Position numbers and translations under genes: made by a program | Shown: positions 44,341 to 55,507 of the stretch, piece after piece | Layout: each line of letters starts with the position of its first letter | Numbering within the stretch: the first letter of the stretch is position 1 | Assembly: GCA_006503535.1 (NCBI GenBank) | Contig: QYRS01000009.1 | Location: 434,001 to 498,000 of the forward strand | Direction: 5' to 3' | Origin: Arthrinium phaeospermum | Lineage: Eukaryota > Ascomycota > Sordariomycetes > Amphisphaeriales > Apiosporaceae | Length of the DNA stretch: 64,000 nt | The notes under the pieces: generated by a model | The model's database searches: none | What the model was told of the DNA's origin: nothing | The model's input: only the letters and a program-made list of their open reading frames with translations

Positions 44341-46801
44341 CTAGCTAGTTGCGATCTTCTTCCTTTTCCGGGATGAATGGTTCCCGTACTTCTTGAGTTT
44401 GGCTATCTTGGTCCTCGGTCCAACTTGTCGGAAGCTGCATTTCAGTTGGTCCGTGTCACAGCCCTCGCAGGAATGGCCTGCCCCTTGAATAGAGGTGTAG
44501 GTACATGTGAAGGATCGTCTGAGGCATCTCTTACACCTGGGCCCCAAGTAAGCGGGTCTCTCGGTTGAACCCGACCCCTGCGCCTGTTCGTCATCTTCTG
44601 CGTCAGCTTCGCGGAGCCGGCCGCCGAGGTCCTTCCTTGATCCAGTTACCTCCAGGCCCCGCAAGCGGCAGGCGGCTACCAAATCTGCCCGGCACCAATT
44701 TTGATAGGTGCGGTTGATGGGAACTGAGGTAGTGCGCTCCGATGGGACTTGTTGAGATCCATTGCCGCTGTAAGAGCATGGTAGGTTCCGCTGCAGGCAA
44801 AAGGAGCAAGACGGATGCGCCTGGTCGCAAGGGTTCCCATGGGCTTGACACTATGGTAGCAATCAGTCACAGACTTAAGTGTGTAAGCAGGGATCGGGAG
44901 TTTGTTGCTACCTCTAAGCAGTAGTTCAGACCATGTTGCATTTTGTTTGGGTCCCCGGTATGCAGTAGTCCATGAGTTCGATGTTGCTGTGTGTCTTCAA
45001 CGTCTCCGACACTTGGTGTAGGCGGCGGCGCGGGAGTAAACCTCCGAGACGATCCAGAACCGACCTGGGTGGCAATTTCATCCACAACTAGAAAGAATAT
45101 TAGCAATTTTTACCACTAGTGTGCGTCCAAGCCTACCTCGAAAGGCGAACCCCTGTATTATCTCTCTGTCACTCATCCTGCGGCCATGGTTGTCCAGAAA
45201 GTGATGTTTTGCTCTCCCGTTGACAAATGGATCCTCGTTTGGGATCCAATTGCAGTCAGGATACGCACATATGAGTATGAAAGTGTTTTTACTATCTCTC
45301 CCAACGCGGAACCGGAAATGGTTCTCGATCAACGGCGCGCTCGTCGGGACCGATCTGGTGACCAGACTGTCCCTGGCTGGGCTTTGTTGATCGTTGCCTC
45401 TCAACGCTCGCTGTGGTGACATCAGTCCCAACTCCGAAACCTGTTTGCAGTGCCAAATTTTGACAAGAAGGTTATGACAGGCAATATGCCTATCTGCTGG
45501 CGGGCTGCCCTGTACTGCAGTAGTAATGATTTGATCAGCAAATACTCTTTTCCCGCGATGATGATGACCCACAGAATAGACCTACCCATTCTGCCATGTG
45601 CCTCCAGCATGCTCGGGGCGCTCTTGAAGTGAAGACCATGTTTGGACCCAAAATGCCGCAGCCCATAGTCATCCGAGAGTGGGTCTAAGTGAAAGTGCCG
45701 TGGAACTGGGTAATGTGTCGCGCCCGCAGTAGTGCCCGGGAATCTTCTGCTCGAGACCGCTGTGCATGGGCATTGAAGGCAACACGGACCCGAGCGGGTC
45801 TGGCAAATCCACAGTTTGCTATGAAGAGCCTCGGCCATCGTGATGGGGCGAGAAGATGCAAGGCTGGTATCAAACTCGATATCAGCCATCCTGGAGTGAC
45901 GAAAGAACATGAGGATATTCTGCTCGCTGGGGCATAGCAATGTTGTCGTCTCCGGTGGAGGTCGCCGGTCAAGAATATTGTTGATGTAGTGGTAAATATA
46001 GCCATCTACTGCTCCGCATCGAGCTAGATAGTCAACAACAACCATCAGACCCGAAATGGTGGGTTCTTGAATCTTGTATGCATCTTGAAGACCGCCGTTT
46101 TCTAAGCAGGGACTGCTCTCGCTCGATTCTTCACTGCAAGCGCTCTGGTCAGAGACCGTCGAGCAGGTATCATCAGACTCAAGTTCGATCTCGGTCGATC
46201 CTCTGTCGGGAGCCCGGTCTACGCGGTGTTTGCCAATTCCAGTGAAGATAAAGTACTCCTTGCCAAAGCCCGTATCGTATGAGACTTTGCATTTGCTGAT
46301 GTCCAAAACCGAAGGGTCACTCCGTTTCAGGCGCTGCATGAGCTCGCTGGTATCAGACAGGAGACCCCTACTCTGTGCGTCGGCGGCGGCGGAGCGGACG
46401 TTGTTCCGCCAAACCTGGTACCAGGGGTAGTACATATCCCACCCCTTGATGAGCTTGTTGCGGAAGGGCTTCAGTAGATAGCAACGGTAGCCCTGAAGGT
46501 CCGAAGCATCTTGGAGAAGGAGCTCTTCGATGGTGTCGAGGGAGGCTCCTTCGGGAATCTTCTCGAACTTCGGCGCTAGCCCTTCGGGGAGCTGTAGAGG
46601 GGACGGTGGGGGCGGCACGGCTTCGTCGTTCAGGTAATGCGTCAGCCAATCGCGCAGGAAAGAAGGTGGCTTCGAGTTGGAGGCGGGGTCCTGTTCGTTC
46701 TCATCATGGCGCTGGGTCATTCGGGCAAGGAGAAATGCTAGCTGGCGAGACATGTCTTCAGTCCACGGTGATTGATCTGAGCTACGACTTCTGCCTGACA
46801 T
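44341..46801 (-). CDS. family C protein C2: two fingers, SAP-like motif and two Zn2Cys6 clusters
   Basis: Four exons, 45586-46801, 45137-45514, 44912-45087 and 44341-44850; 759 aa. Intron positions and phases equal those of C1. Shared blocks: LKPFRNKLIKGWDMYYPWYQ, SELMQRLKRSD and MADIEFDTSLASSRPITMAE. Finger 1: CLQCPC ... RHFHLD ... HFGSKHG, ending HGRMG. Finger 2: CAYPDC ... HHFLDNHG, ending FRG. The first Zn2Cys6 cluster is CLECQAHGNPC ... SCSFC ... PC, interrupted by an intron between its first two Cys as in C1. The SAP-like segment is LVAACRLRGLEVTGSRKDL. The second cluster is CKRCLRRSFTC ... SCEGC ... KC (CX2CX6CX11CX2CX6C). The C-terminus is basic (RKRKKIATS). A sequence-specific or structure-specific DNA-binding role is likely. 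Divergent from D2. Confidence 0.82.
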
Positions 46802-47883
46802 GGTGCTTGATGGTGAGCTAACGAAGATTCAGGTGGAGGTTGGAAAGTGAAGTAGGCTTTGCAGTGTGGTAGTCTGTCGAACAATATCCCTTTTGGTTGC
46901 AGTTGCGTACAGCTGGGAGGCGGCGCAATTCAGGTCTATATGTGTATTGTGGGATATTTCATGCATTTTACGTCTGTTGGTATCTTTCTCCCATGTCAAG
47001 GTATTGAGTACAAGGGTGCAGTCACATGAATGTGACTCAGAGCACCTTGCGTAAGTACGAGTGAAACTATTGCAGTCGATAGACTTGTCAGTGTGTGAGG
47101 TAGCACACTTGGCATTAGCTAGAACACAGTATGAAGTGGCCATTTAGCCGAATGGTCGACTGCTTAGAAGCTGAATGTAGATCCTAGTTCTACCTGAATT
47201 GGAACACTGCATCATATCAATTAAGTCAAGCGATGTCCAACCCTGACCCTATGACAGACAGTGGTAGTCAGAGGTCAATAGTCTACTATTGATGAGTTCC
47301 AGTACATAAGAGAATCAACTTCCTTGAGACGTGCTTGTATATGATACAACGATCAACAGGTTTACTAAGATAGGTTAGAAAATCGCCCAGCTGATCAAGG
47401 CAGGAGGCATTGCCGTAAGGTACCGAATTGTACACCCGTCGGTTGCTGGTGTACTTCTGTAATATGATGTTTGACAGCACAACGCTCTGCACACCCTACC
47501 CCGCAGCCCGGAAACCAGGATTAAATCTCACCTTGTCGCGAATTCAACTAACCCTATTCTATTGTGGTGCAGATGGACGATCAACAAGCTGCCATGTTCC
47601 CGTCATTCTGCGATGCGAGGTTCCATTAGAAGCCGAGTCCAATATCCCGTCTTCGACCTGTCTTGTTTTCAGTATCTCCCTGTCGGATGATGAAATCACA
47701 TTCGGAGGCTTTCTTATTTTGGTTCAATAAGGAGTTATTCGACAAGAACTAGAAAGCCCTTGCGCTTGTCCTCCGCTCGTCTGTTGTGTTCTCAGTCCCT
47801 TATGGGGGGAGCATTTTCCAGGCTCAAGATGGATCCGTCCCAACCTGCCAACAGCACCAACCACCGTCCTTTCAAGGACATGG
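46802..47883. promoter_or_regulatory. divergent C2-D2 promoter region
   Basis: About 1.1 kb between the starts of C2 (minus) and D2 (plus). No gene recognised. The C1-D1 pair is tandem instead, so the two C-D pairs differ by an inversion. Confidence 0.45.
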
Positions 47884-50281
47884 ATGCGCAAGTTCAATCC
47901 TATCTCCTATCCTACCAGACGCATTCTTGTCTGCTAACATTCCCTTCCGTGTTCTAGCTGTCTTGGCCTGGACTTGGGCAACACGAGTTCCAAGATGACA
48001 CTATGTTACTACCAGAAGGGCGCTTGCCTTCCGCACCTATGCCGAGTCCCCGTGCCCACCAACGAAGAGAACTTCAACGACCCCGATCGACAGACCTTTC
48101 CTCACCAATTTGTCGCCTTCGCGGGGTGTCATGAGGGCAGATGGATAACAGGATGGCAGGCCCGGCTATGTGATGAGAAGATCCAGCTCAAGACAATACT
48201 TACCTACTTGGCCGGCATCTCCCAAGAATCCGTAGTCGAGGGCTTGCCTGGAGGCCAAACCCTTTTGCGCATCGCAGAGACGGAGAACCGACTCGACATC
48301 AACACCATGCGAAGACTCTTGGTGAACTACTTCATGGAGCTTCATGGCATTGTGACGACGCTATCCGATGACCTGGGGGTCAAAATCAGGGTGCTTTTGG
48401 TCTCGTTTCCCAACTATGTCTGCTCAGAGGAGACTGATGCCTTGTTTGAACAATACATGGATACTCTTATGGGCATCATCAAACCAATCTGGGGCCCTCG
48501 CGTCTCGTACCATGAGATCAGTGAGGGGCAAGCCACGACGGTCTTTCTCGTAGAGAAGTGCGAAGATCTGTACAACGCCAATCCGAGAAAGAAGCGTCTT
48601 CGGGAGTTGTTTGATGGTCTAGGTACATACCAGAAACAACTGAACCTCATAGTTGTTGACAGCGGTGGAAGTACAACAGTACGTTTTGGTTTTGTTTCCT
48701 TCTGTCTTGCCCGGTCTCTCTGTCTCTTTCTGTCAACACGTCCTGAGTAGCATCTTACCAAAGCTCCATTTCTACTTCTTGTCTGAACAGTCGTGATTCG
48801 TCTCCATTGCCGCCACCATGGACCATCTTACTAATGAACAGAAGAACTTCCAATCCGTCAGTCTTCACATCGACGAGTCAGGCGAAATTATCCACAGCCA
48901 GTCCAATGTCCCGAGCGGGATCTCGACGGGATCGAAAGGCGGTGCCAGCACTATCAATGAGCTTGCAGATTTGCATGTCCGAGAGAAACTGGAAAGGCAC
49001 ATCCGCGACCGAAACCTGCCTCCAGGCCAACTGGCCGCAATATCTCGCAAGTTTGAGAGGGCCAAGATCGAGCTCAACCACACGAAACGGGTTCCTCCAG
49101 TCACCTATACCTGCCACCTCGACAAGGGGAAGAAGGAGAAGATCGTGATAGGGGGCGACTTCATCAAGGACTCGATGGATGCCGCGTTTGAGCCAGGTCT
49201 CAGGCTAGTCAGAAAGGAGTTGGAACGAGCAGTCGACCTAGAAGAAGACTTTGCAGTCATTTTCTGTGGCGGTAGCTATGCGATCCCGGCCCTATGGGAG
49301 AAGACCAAGCATATGTGGGTTACGGAGATACGCCCAAAAGCAGAGGAGCACGGCCTCAAGGTGGTTTACAAACGCTTGCACCACGAAGAACACTTCTGGC
49401 AATGTGCCGTGTCTTCAGGCGCCGCGTTATCGTTGATGCATCTTCCCGCCCCTGAGGACCTCCTGGTAGGATCAGCCATTGGTCTCCAGACGATCGGACG
49501 GGCGGGGCGCAAGTGGACAGGCGAGGACGTGGCCGAGGTCTTGTACTTTGGCCGCAACCGCTCGACTCAAGTGGCTACCATCGAAAATACCGATCCGACC
49601 CTACGTTCCAAGCGCAAGTTCAGCATGGTTTGCGACCCTCTTTACCGGCAAAAGCTGGAAGGGACCTGCAACAGTGAAGAAGACGACGAGCTGCCGCCAA
49701 TCGAACTCGAGAGCGAGTACGATAGCCATGGCAAGTTTGGCACTTATGACCTTTCCCATGTCATAAAACCTGTCGAGTTGCCCCGGGGGTGGGTACGCTT
49801 CCGGCTCAGTCTCCTGGGCGACGGGGCAGAGGACGACGGGCAGGCGTGGAAGATGCCTTCCTTGCGTTTCCTCCTCACTGCGCAGAAGGTCGACAGTGCC
49901 GGGCGGAGGATGCACAGTCTGGAGGATAGGAAGTGGGTTCTGAGCGTATCGACCGATCCCCCCACCAAACTTCTTCGGGTGCAAAACGACGTCGAGGGTG
50001 TGCCGGTGTTTTGCAGCGGCTGCAGCTCCGAGTTGGAGGTCGTTGCCAAGGTATGTGAGGAGTGCCAACCACACACCTACGCGCTATGTCTCGCTTGCCA
50101 CAGGCGGCTGTCCTCCGCCCTCCTATCTCACAGGCATTGGAAGTTCTTGTCGCTGGAGATCCCCGACCACGTTGAGGCTGATGACTGCCACAATCATCTG
50201 GACCGTGAGGCAGAGCGTCACGACCAGGTGGGTGAGGCACATGGCAAGGCGCCTGCAATGGCGCTTTGGCGAACGGGGTGA
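47884..50281 (+). CDS. family D protein D2: HSPA12-like Hsp70 ATPase with ZZ-like finger
   Basis: Exons 2 and 3 are firm: 47958-48678 and 48842-50281. Exon 2 starts with the phosphate-1 motif CLGLDLGNTSSKMTLCY, contains SEGQATTVFLVEKC (connect-1) and ends at LIVVDSGGSTT (phosphate-2). Exon 3 contains DFAVIFCGGSYAIPALW (adenosine motif) and the C-terminal cluster CSGCSSEL ... VCEECQ ... LCLACHRR, a better ZZ match than D1. Exon 1 is uncertain: the frame needs two bases before exon 2, and the only in-frame ATG is at 47884, giving a very short N-terminus. The better-looking ATG at 47829 (MDPSQPANSTNHRP) is out of phase with the donor at 47892. Length, about 722 aa, matches D1. Confidence 0.8.
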
Positions 50282-50749
50282 CATGATGGGTCGAGGCGTT
50301 TCCTTTCAGTGCATTGATGTCAATTGCTCATACGTAACGTTCGGGGAAAGACTTAGTTGATTTTATCTTCTTTTCTGTCTCTGCGCTGGAGCTCTGTCAC
50401 CAAATGTCATTCATTCATCTTGTTGCGGGGATTCTGAGACTAGACTTATATCAAGTATGATTGCCTTTGATCATGTAGTTCATTGATTACCTACGCTGTT
50501 GCTACCTCTATCCTGGTTGGAAGATGCCAATCATAAGAAATACTTTCACCCTTGCCTAAAATGGGACCTACCTGGAATGTATGTACGGATTTCGTGTTCG
50601 GAAATGGGGCACTTACCTCTGACCGATATGGAGACAAAGAAAAGCACGCTTTCAGCTAAGCGGGACTCAGCCCTCACGATCAGAAAGACGTGGGACCAAC
50701 CCCTACGACCAGAAAGGATACTCTTACCTTGTATTCTCACGATTCGCCC
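50282..50749. other. convergent 3' region, right edge of the island
   Basis: 3' flanks of D2 and of the next gene on the minus strand. Nothing else seen. Confidence 0.45.
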
Positions 50750-53085
50750 TTAGAAACCATCCAACCCGGTGTACACGCCGTGGACGGTGTTGGTGTTGTT
50801 GACGATGCACCAGTCCACGATGCGTTGGCGGAGTTCGTACGGGAGAGCGTCTCGGGCCAGGATCTGGTAGAGATTGAGGCCCCTGCAGTCGAAACAGATG
50901 GCTCGACGGCGCAGGTTGCGGCGCGCCAGGGCCGCCTGTCTGGTCGGGTTGCCCGCCAGGGTGAGGTCGACGGTGCCGCGGCGGACGAACTCCACCACGA
51001 CCTCGGCGTTGTCGTGGATGAGGTCGATGGGCCGCAGGGGGGACTTGGCGGCGATGACGGCGTTGGGGTTGAGGCTGAGGCCGCCGGAGAGGAGCGAGTC
51101 GATGTTCTGGCCGAGGATCTCGGGGGTCGGGGCGTGCTTGAGGACCTCGACGGCGTGCGGGGAGTCGATCTCGGGCATGGGCAGGTGCTGCGGGCATTGG
51201 GCGAGCGTGGCCAGCCAGCGGACCGTGTTGGGCGCGCCCTCGGCCGACTTGAGGGCGATGTTCAGCATGTAGGCGCGCAGGATGGTCGGGTGCCGGTCCT
51301 CGCTGTAGTCGTGCCTGTCGGCGCCCGGCGTGGTCAGGAAGTTGTAGTCGTAGCGGTTGTAGAGGTCCACGAGGCCGTTGTGCAGGTTGCCCGTCAGCTG
51401 GATGCTGGCGTCGTGGCAGGCCGTTTCGCGGATGTACGAGACCATCGTGTTGGCCAGCGAGATCCAGTGGAACTGGTCCTTCCTGATCAGCTCCGCGATG
51501 ATGAGGGCGGCGTTGCGGTGCCGGGTCGGCTGGAAGGTGCCGTCGTCCTGCTCGCCCCCTACGATAATTTTGGAGAGCCAGTCGTCCATTGCCATATCCC
51601 CTCTTTGGACCTCCCAGGGGACGTAAATTCCGACCAGCTCGTTGTCGAACAGATAGCTGATCAGGGCCGAGTTGTCCTCCCGGAGCTCCCCCATCCGTGC
51701 AATCAGCTGGCGGTTCTGCTGTCGGACGAGGCCGGCCAGGGCGCTCATCTCCGGGTCGTTGTTCACCTCGGTCACGACGGGGTCGAGCAGGACCTTGAGG
51801 ATCCGCAGCCAGCCGGCCATGGCGGCGGCCTCCATCCAGCGCTGGCGCTTGGCGCCCGTCGGGCGCTCGCGGTTGTAGCAGCCGAGGGCCAGCTCCTCCA
51901 TGCCGAACCACCGCTGGGCTGAGATGTAGTGGCGGCCGGGGGCCCAGAAGGGCGCCGTGAAGACGTACTTCTCCAGCCGGTCCTCGTTGACGTTGGGGTC
52001 GCGCTTGCGGATCTCCTCGACCACGTCGGGGCGGCAGTGCTTGGCGGCGACGTAGCTGGGCTTCTTGAGCGCGGGCTGGCGCGTGCGGGGCGTGTTTTGG
52101 GTCCAGTCGAGGTTGAAGTCCAGGCCCTCGGCCTGCCACGCGTCCAGGAGGCCCTCGATGACGGACCGGGGCGCGCCGTTCGTGATGGCGTACGTCAGCA
52201 GCGGCAGGCGCTCCTCCCGGACGTTGGGGTTGCCGTTCTGCCACTGGTTCTGGTGCGCGGCGTCGATGCGGTAGAAGGAGAACCAGCCCGTGTTGAAAAT
52301 GCCCGGGTGCGTGTGGCTCAGCACCAGCTCCTCCATGGGCGAGAGGAACGGGCACAGCGCCAGCAGGATCTCTCGGGGAACCCCCTGGAGCCGGCTGAAG
52401 ATGTACTGGGGATCGACGTCAAACACCGGCGCCGGCGGCTGGGACGGGTTGCTGGGACCGGCGCTGTTGCTGCCGCCGGCGTCGTTGCTGCTGCCGGCGT
52501 TGTTACTGCCGCCGGCGTTGTTACTGCTGCCGGCGTCGCTGCCGTCGCCCGAATCGCTCCCGCCTAGATTCAGGTTCTGAAGGGGCGACGTCGCGCCCGT
52601 GTTGTCGGGCTCGCCCGCACCGCCCCGCAGGCTCATCTCGGCCCCTCTGTACTCGGCGCGGAGGCCGGCCAGCGTCTTGACCGCCGTGGCGCCGGGCCCC
52701 TCGAGCAGGCTCTTGCGGGCCTCGGCGTCGAGGTACCCGAAGACGTCGCGCCAGGCCTGGGCGATCTCGGCCTCGGTGGCGTCCGTCTTGCGGAGCTGGT
52801 CCCGCGTCTTCGCCGCGGGTCCTGGGCGACGACGTCCTGCGCCTCGCTCGCGTCCAGCTCCAGCTCCTTCGCGATGGTGGCCGCGTCGTTGGGGGTGTAG
52901 CCGCGGTCGGCGTTGACCTTGGCGACGGCGGCGGCCAGCTCGGCCTCGCTGATGACCTGGGCGAGGGTCTCGGTACGGGGGGCCACCGACGTGTCCGTGT
53001 TGGTGGGATAGGCGGGCGGGGGAGCCAACGGGCCCTTGTCCTGCGCGGAGGGGTTGTTGTTGGTGGGGTGGCCGTTGTTCGACAT
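50750..53085 (-). CDS. large F-box-like/ankyrin-like protein, broken by a frameshift
   Basis: The main frame 50750-52636 gives 628 aa. It has a Gly/Ser/Asn repeat (SNNAGGSNNAGSSN), an F-box-like segment LQGVPREILLALCPFLSPME, and a long helical body with repeat-like blocks such as RHRNAALIIAELIRKDQFHW and AYMLNIALKSAEGAPNTVRW, resembling degenerate ankyrin repeats. The same frame stays open and protein-like upstream (DATEAEIAQAWRDVFGYLDA). A second frame, 52633-53085, starts MSNNGHPTNNNPSAQDKG and is protein-like down to AQDVVAQDP, after which it turns Arg/Pro-rich. One missing base near 52815-52825 would join them into one protein of about 780 aa. GC-rich codon use, unlike the island genes. 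Function unknown; substrate adaptor for ubiquitination is possible. Confidence 0.65.
52458..52547. repeat. coding minisatellite, five 18-bp units
   Basis: Five units beginning CCGGCG (plus strand) and differing at a few positions. On the minus strand they encode the six-residue repeat around S-N/D-x-A-G-G/S in the N-terminal linker of the gene above. Length changes would be multiples of six residues and keep the frame. Confidence 0.8.
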
Positions 53086-54497
53086 GTTGGGCGAGATGGA
53101 AAGTTGGTGGTTAGATGGGTGATAACGAATACGAGGTATTGCTTATAAGCGACAAGGCTATAGTTGGCTACAGTCTTGTATTTGTAAAGGAGGATAGATG
53201 CTTTGCTCTGCTTCTGTTTGTCGATTCTACACTCGGGCCGAGCTCCCCTCTTATATCTCGGCATGCCGAGGAGCAAGCGATGCGTCCATTGTCTTGTGCT
53301 CTGTTCTATTTTGGTGTAAATATCTTTGTTATGCTCCAAGTTGAAAGAGATGCATCCTGGCACAAACCTATTGTGTTGGGACAACATTGTATAAACAGAT
53401 CATTGTATTCCCCTTGATAAAACCAAAAGGCCACTTTGTCGTCAACTAGATTGGACACAATGCACTGATGGGATATCCATTCTTCCCCTCCTTGTGTCAT
53501 ATCAGACCAACTTCCCCATACCCTGGAATATGTAAGGTTGTAAAGTGCCTCTAACCCAGCTGTGAAGAGGACTTCCTCATTCCCTTCGACGCACACGCCC
53601 GCTTGCCTTGGCTAGTATCCTCCTAGCAGCTGTGCTGGTACGGTATAGTACGGCCCGGTCCGTTCTATCCCCTTGAGCGCTGAGTACAGCTCGAACCGAT
53701 GGTGTATCCAATCAACTCTCGTGTATTTACCTCCAATTCTGGCTGCACGATGCGCTTGGTGGCCGATGCCCCCAATCGGATATTACAGAGACTGGCTCCA
53801 GTTTTTGAGCTGAATTCAGCGCTCAAGGGGATAGGACTCAAAAGCGGTTGTCACCACGCGAAAGTGACCGGAAAGTTAACTTAAGCGATTCTCCGTCCAA
53901 GCTCGAGTGCGACTAAGTGTGTCACGACTGACTACAACCAAGCGCCGTTCAGAGCGGCTAAGACAAGACATCCCGAGAGATCCATAGGCAGTGCCACAGG
54001 CAATGCCACAGATGCCAGAAAGCCTCGTCATTCCGCCTATGTGTGGTTACGCCTTCCCCCTTCCCTAATCTGGCCTAGCATCGCTCGCGGGTGCGCCTTC
54101 TGGCCAATCGATGAGATGCACAGGTGTGCATGTTATGTGGTGACACAAAGTTCCATCTCAGATCCCTTGTGGCGCATGCATCAGGCGCCTCGATTGAGGT
54201 CGTTTCTTGTTTCTCCTTCTTTTTCTTTTTCTTCGATTCAGACCAATTGGCAGCCGGCTATGGGCTGATGAAATTGCGGGCTGTCGCGTGGCCCGACTCC
54301 TTGGCAAGCTAGAAGCTGATCGGAATTTTGGGTCTCAGCAGCCTGACATCTAGAGGACTTACTTACGGTACAAATACAATAGGGTCGGCTGGCCAAAGCC
54401 TCATTCCCTCCTTGACATGTGCCCGTTCTTCCTTGGTCCATCTTGTATCATTTTCAGATCAGCCGAGCGCTTGTTTTAATCCATACCACCTGATATC
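53086..54497. other. 1.4-kb intergenic region with a hairpin element
   Basis: No gene recognised. Contains the inverted-repeat element at 53665-53834. Confidence 0.5.
53665..53834. mobile_element. 170-bp MITE-like element with about 30-bp inverted repeats
   Basis: The left arm 53665-53695 and the reverse complement of 53805-53834 share CTATCCCCTTGAGCGCTGA followed by a nearly matching CAGCTC segment, with two or three mismatches. No coding capacity. No clear target-site duplication beside it. It could be a miniature inverted-repeat transposon or a strong hairpin in the spacer. Confidence 0.55.
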
Positions 54498-55507
54498 ATG
54501 CAAAAAGTCCCATGGACGGTGTTCTATCTGTTAGTCGCATGCGCGCGGGCTGCGGTTGACCCCATCCCTCCTGGGTCATACCTGAGTGATGTCGCAACGA
54601 TCAGGGCCAGGGCTGCGTCTACCGAAAAACCGACATCGACTCGAAACCCGCAGCTCTGCGGCTACGCCAGTGGAAATGCAGGTAAGTTATAAGAAACGAC
54701 TCCCACTTCGAGACAGTCATTAACACTCAATGTGATTTCTTCATGCAGCCGCACCCGTCATGTGTGCTACTGGGGATGTTTGCCGTTGGGACTATAAGAA
54801 CAGTGTTGTGGGATGCGTAGCCTCTACAGTGACTCAAGCAGCCAATATCTACACTTCTTGCATCAACTACAGCGGATTTAAAGAGGGGAAATGCTCGTCA
54901 GCTCCATCACGGGTAGGGTGTTGGTAAGCTTCGCGTCTCCCTTGACCCCTTCCTTACCCCATTATCGATGGCTTGGCCGTACTCCAATTACCGTATCATG
55001 ACATTTGTACAAGCTCGAAACTGATCTCTTTTATGTTGACACAGCAACACCGCCTCGATGCCGTCCTGCGTGATAATGAAGTACACTTTTCCCGTAGGTG
55101 CTGTGGGCTACTCCGTATACCGATGCGGGGTGTCTTCTTCAACCGGCCTTTTGGCCTGGGACTCGACAACATCGAACTCAGGGGGCGTCACGAGTACCCT
55201 CTGGGTTACTGCCTTTCCTAGCTCGTCACCGACGAAGACATCGCCTACTTCGTCGCCGAGGACGACGTTGCTTACTGCGTCACCGACGACAATGTTGCCT
55301 ACTTCCTCACCGACGACGACGTTGCCTACGTTGTCACCGACGACGGCGACGCTCAATTCCGCTCCGCCGACCACTAGCCCCGAGTCGAAAAGTGAAGAGT
55401 CGGGAGGTTTTAGTTAGTCTGATAAAATTGCCCTAGGTTGCGGTATCGGCATTGGCTTGCCTGCCGCCATCGCGGCCATCGTTACTTGCCTCCGAAGACG
55501 TGGATAG
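54498..55507 (+). CDS. Cys-rich, Ser/Thr-rich surface protein with in-frame TAG before the membrane segment
   Basis: Exons 54498-54681, 54749-54923 and 55045 onward. It starts with a signal peptide (MQKVPWTVFYLLVACARA). The Cys-rich ectodomain (LCGYASGNAG, VMCATGDVCRWD, VGCVAS, CINYSG, CNTASMPSCVIMKYTFP) resembles a common fungal cell-surface type. A nine-residue Ser/Thr/Pro repeat follows, probably O-glycosylated. The frame stops at TAG 55415-55417, but the same frame then reads SDKIALGCGIGIGLPAAIAA and CLRRRG before the next stop at 55505-55507. That is a typical single transmembrane helix with a basic cytosolic end. Either the protein is now secreted, or the stop is read through or spliced out. 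A Gln codon (CAG) is the likely ancestor of the TAG. Confidence 0.68.
55225..55359 (+). repeat. coding tandem repeat, 27-bp units
   Basis: Four full units and one partial unit beginning GTCACCGACGA or close variants. They encode the nine-residue repeat around SSPTTTLPT in the surface protein. Confidence 0.8.

Noticed and set aside
44341..44682. Short 113-codon gene on its own
   Set aside because: It is the end of the last exon of C2; the Cys pattern and frame join it to the upstream exons.
21957..50281. Starship-type giant transposon
   Set aside because: No DUF3435 tyrosine-recombinase captain, patatin-like, DUF3723 or NLR cargo gene is visible in the window. One could still lie outside it.
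21957..50281. NLR or HET-domain allorecognition cluster
   Set aside because: No NB-ARC/NACHT P-loop, HET domain, or WD/TPR repeat array seen in families A-F.
52458..52547. CRISPR-like or centromeric repeat
   Set aside because: 18-bp units without spacers, in frame with and encoding a linker repeat.
50690..52567. Long plus-strand frames of 410 and 212 codons
   Set aside because: GC-rich shadows of the minus-strand F-box-like gene, dominated by Val/Gly/Arg/Asp without structure.
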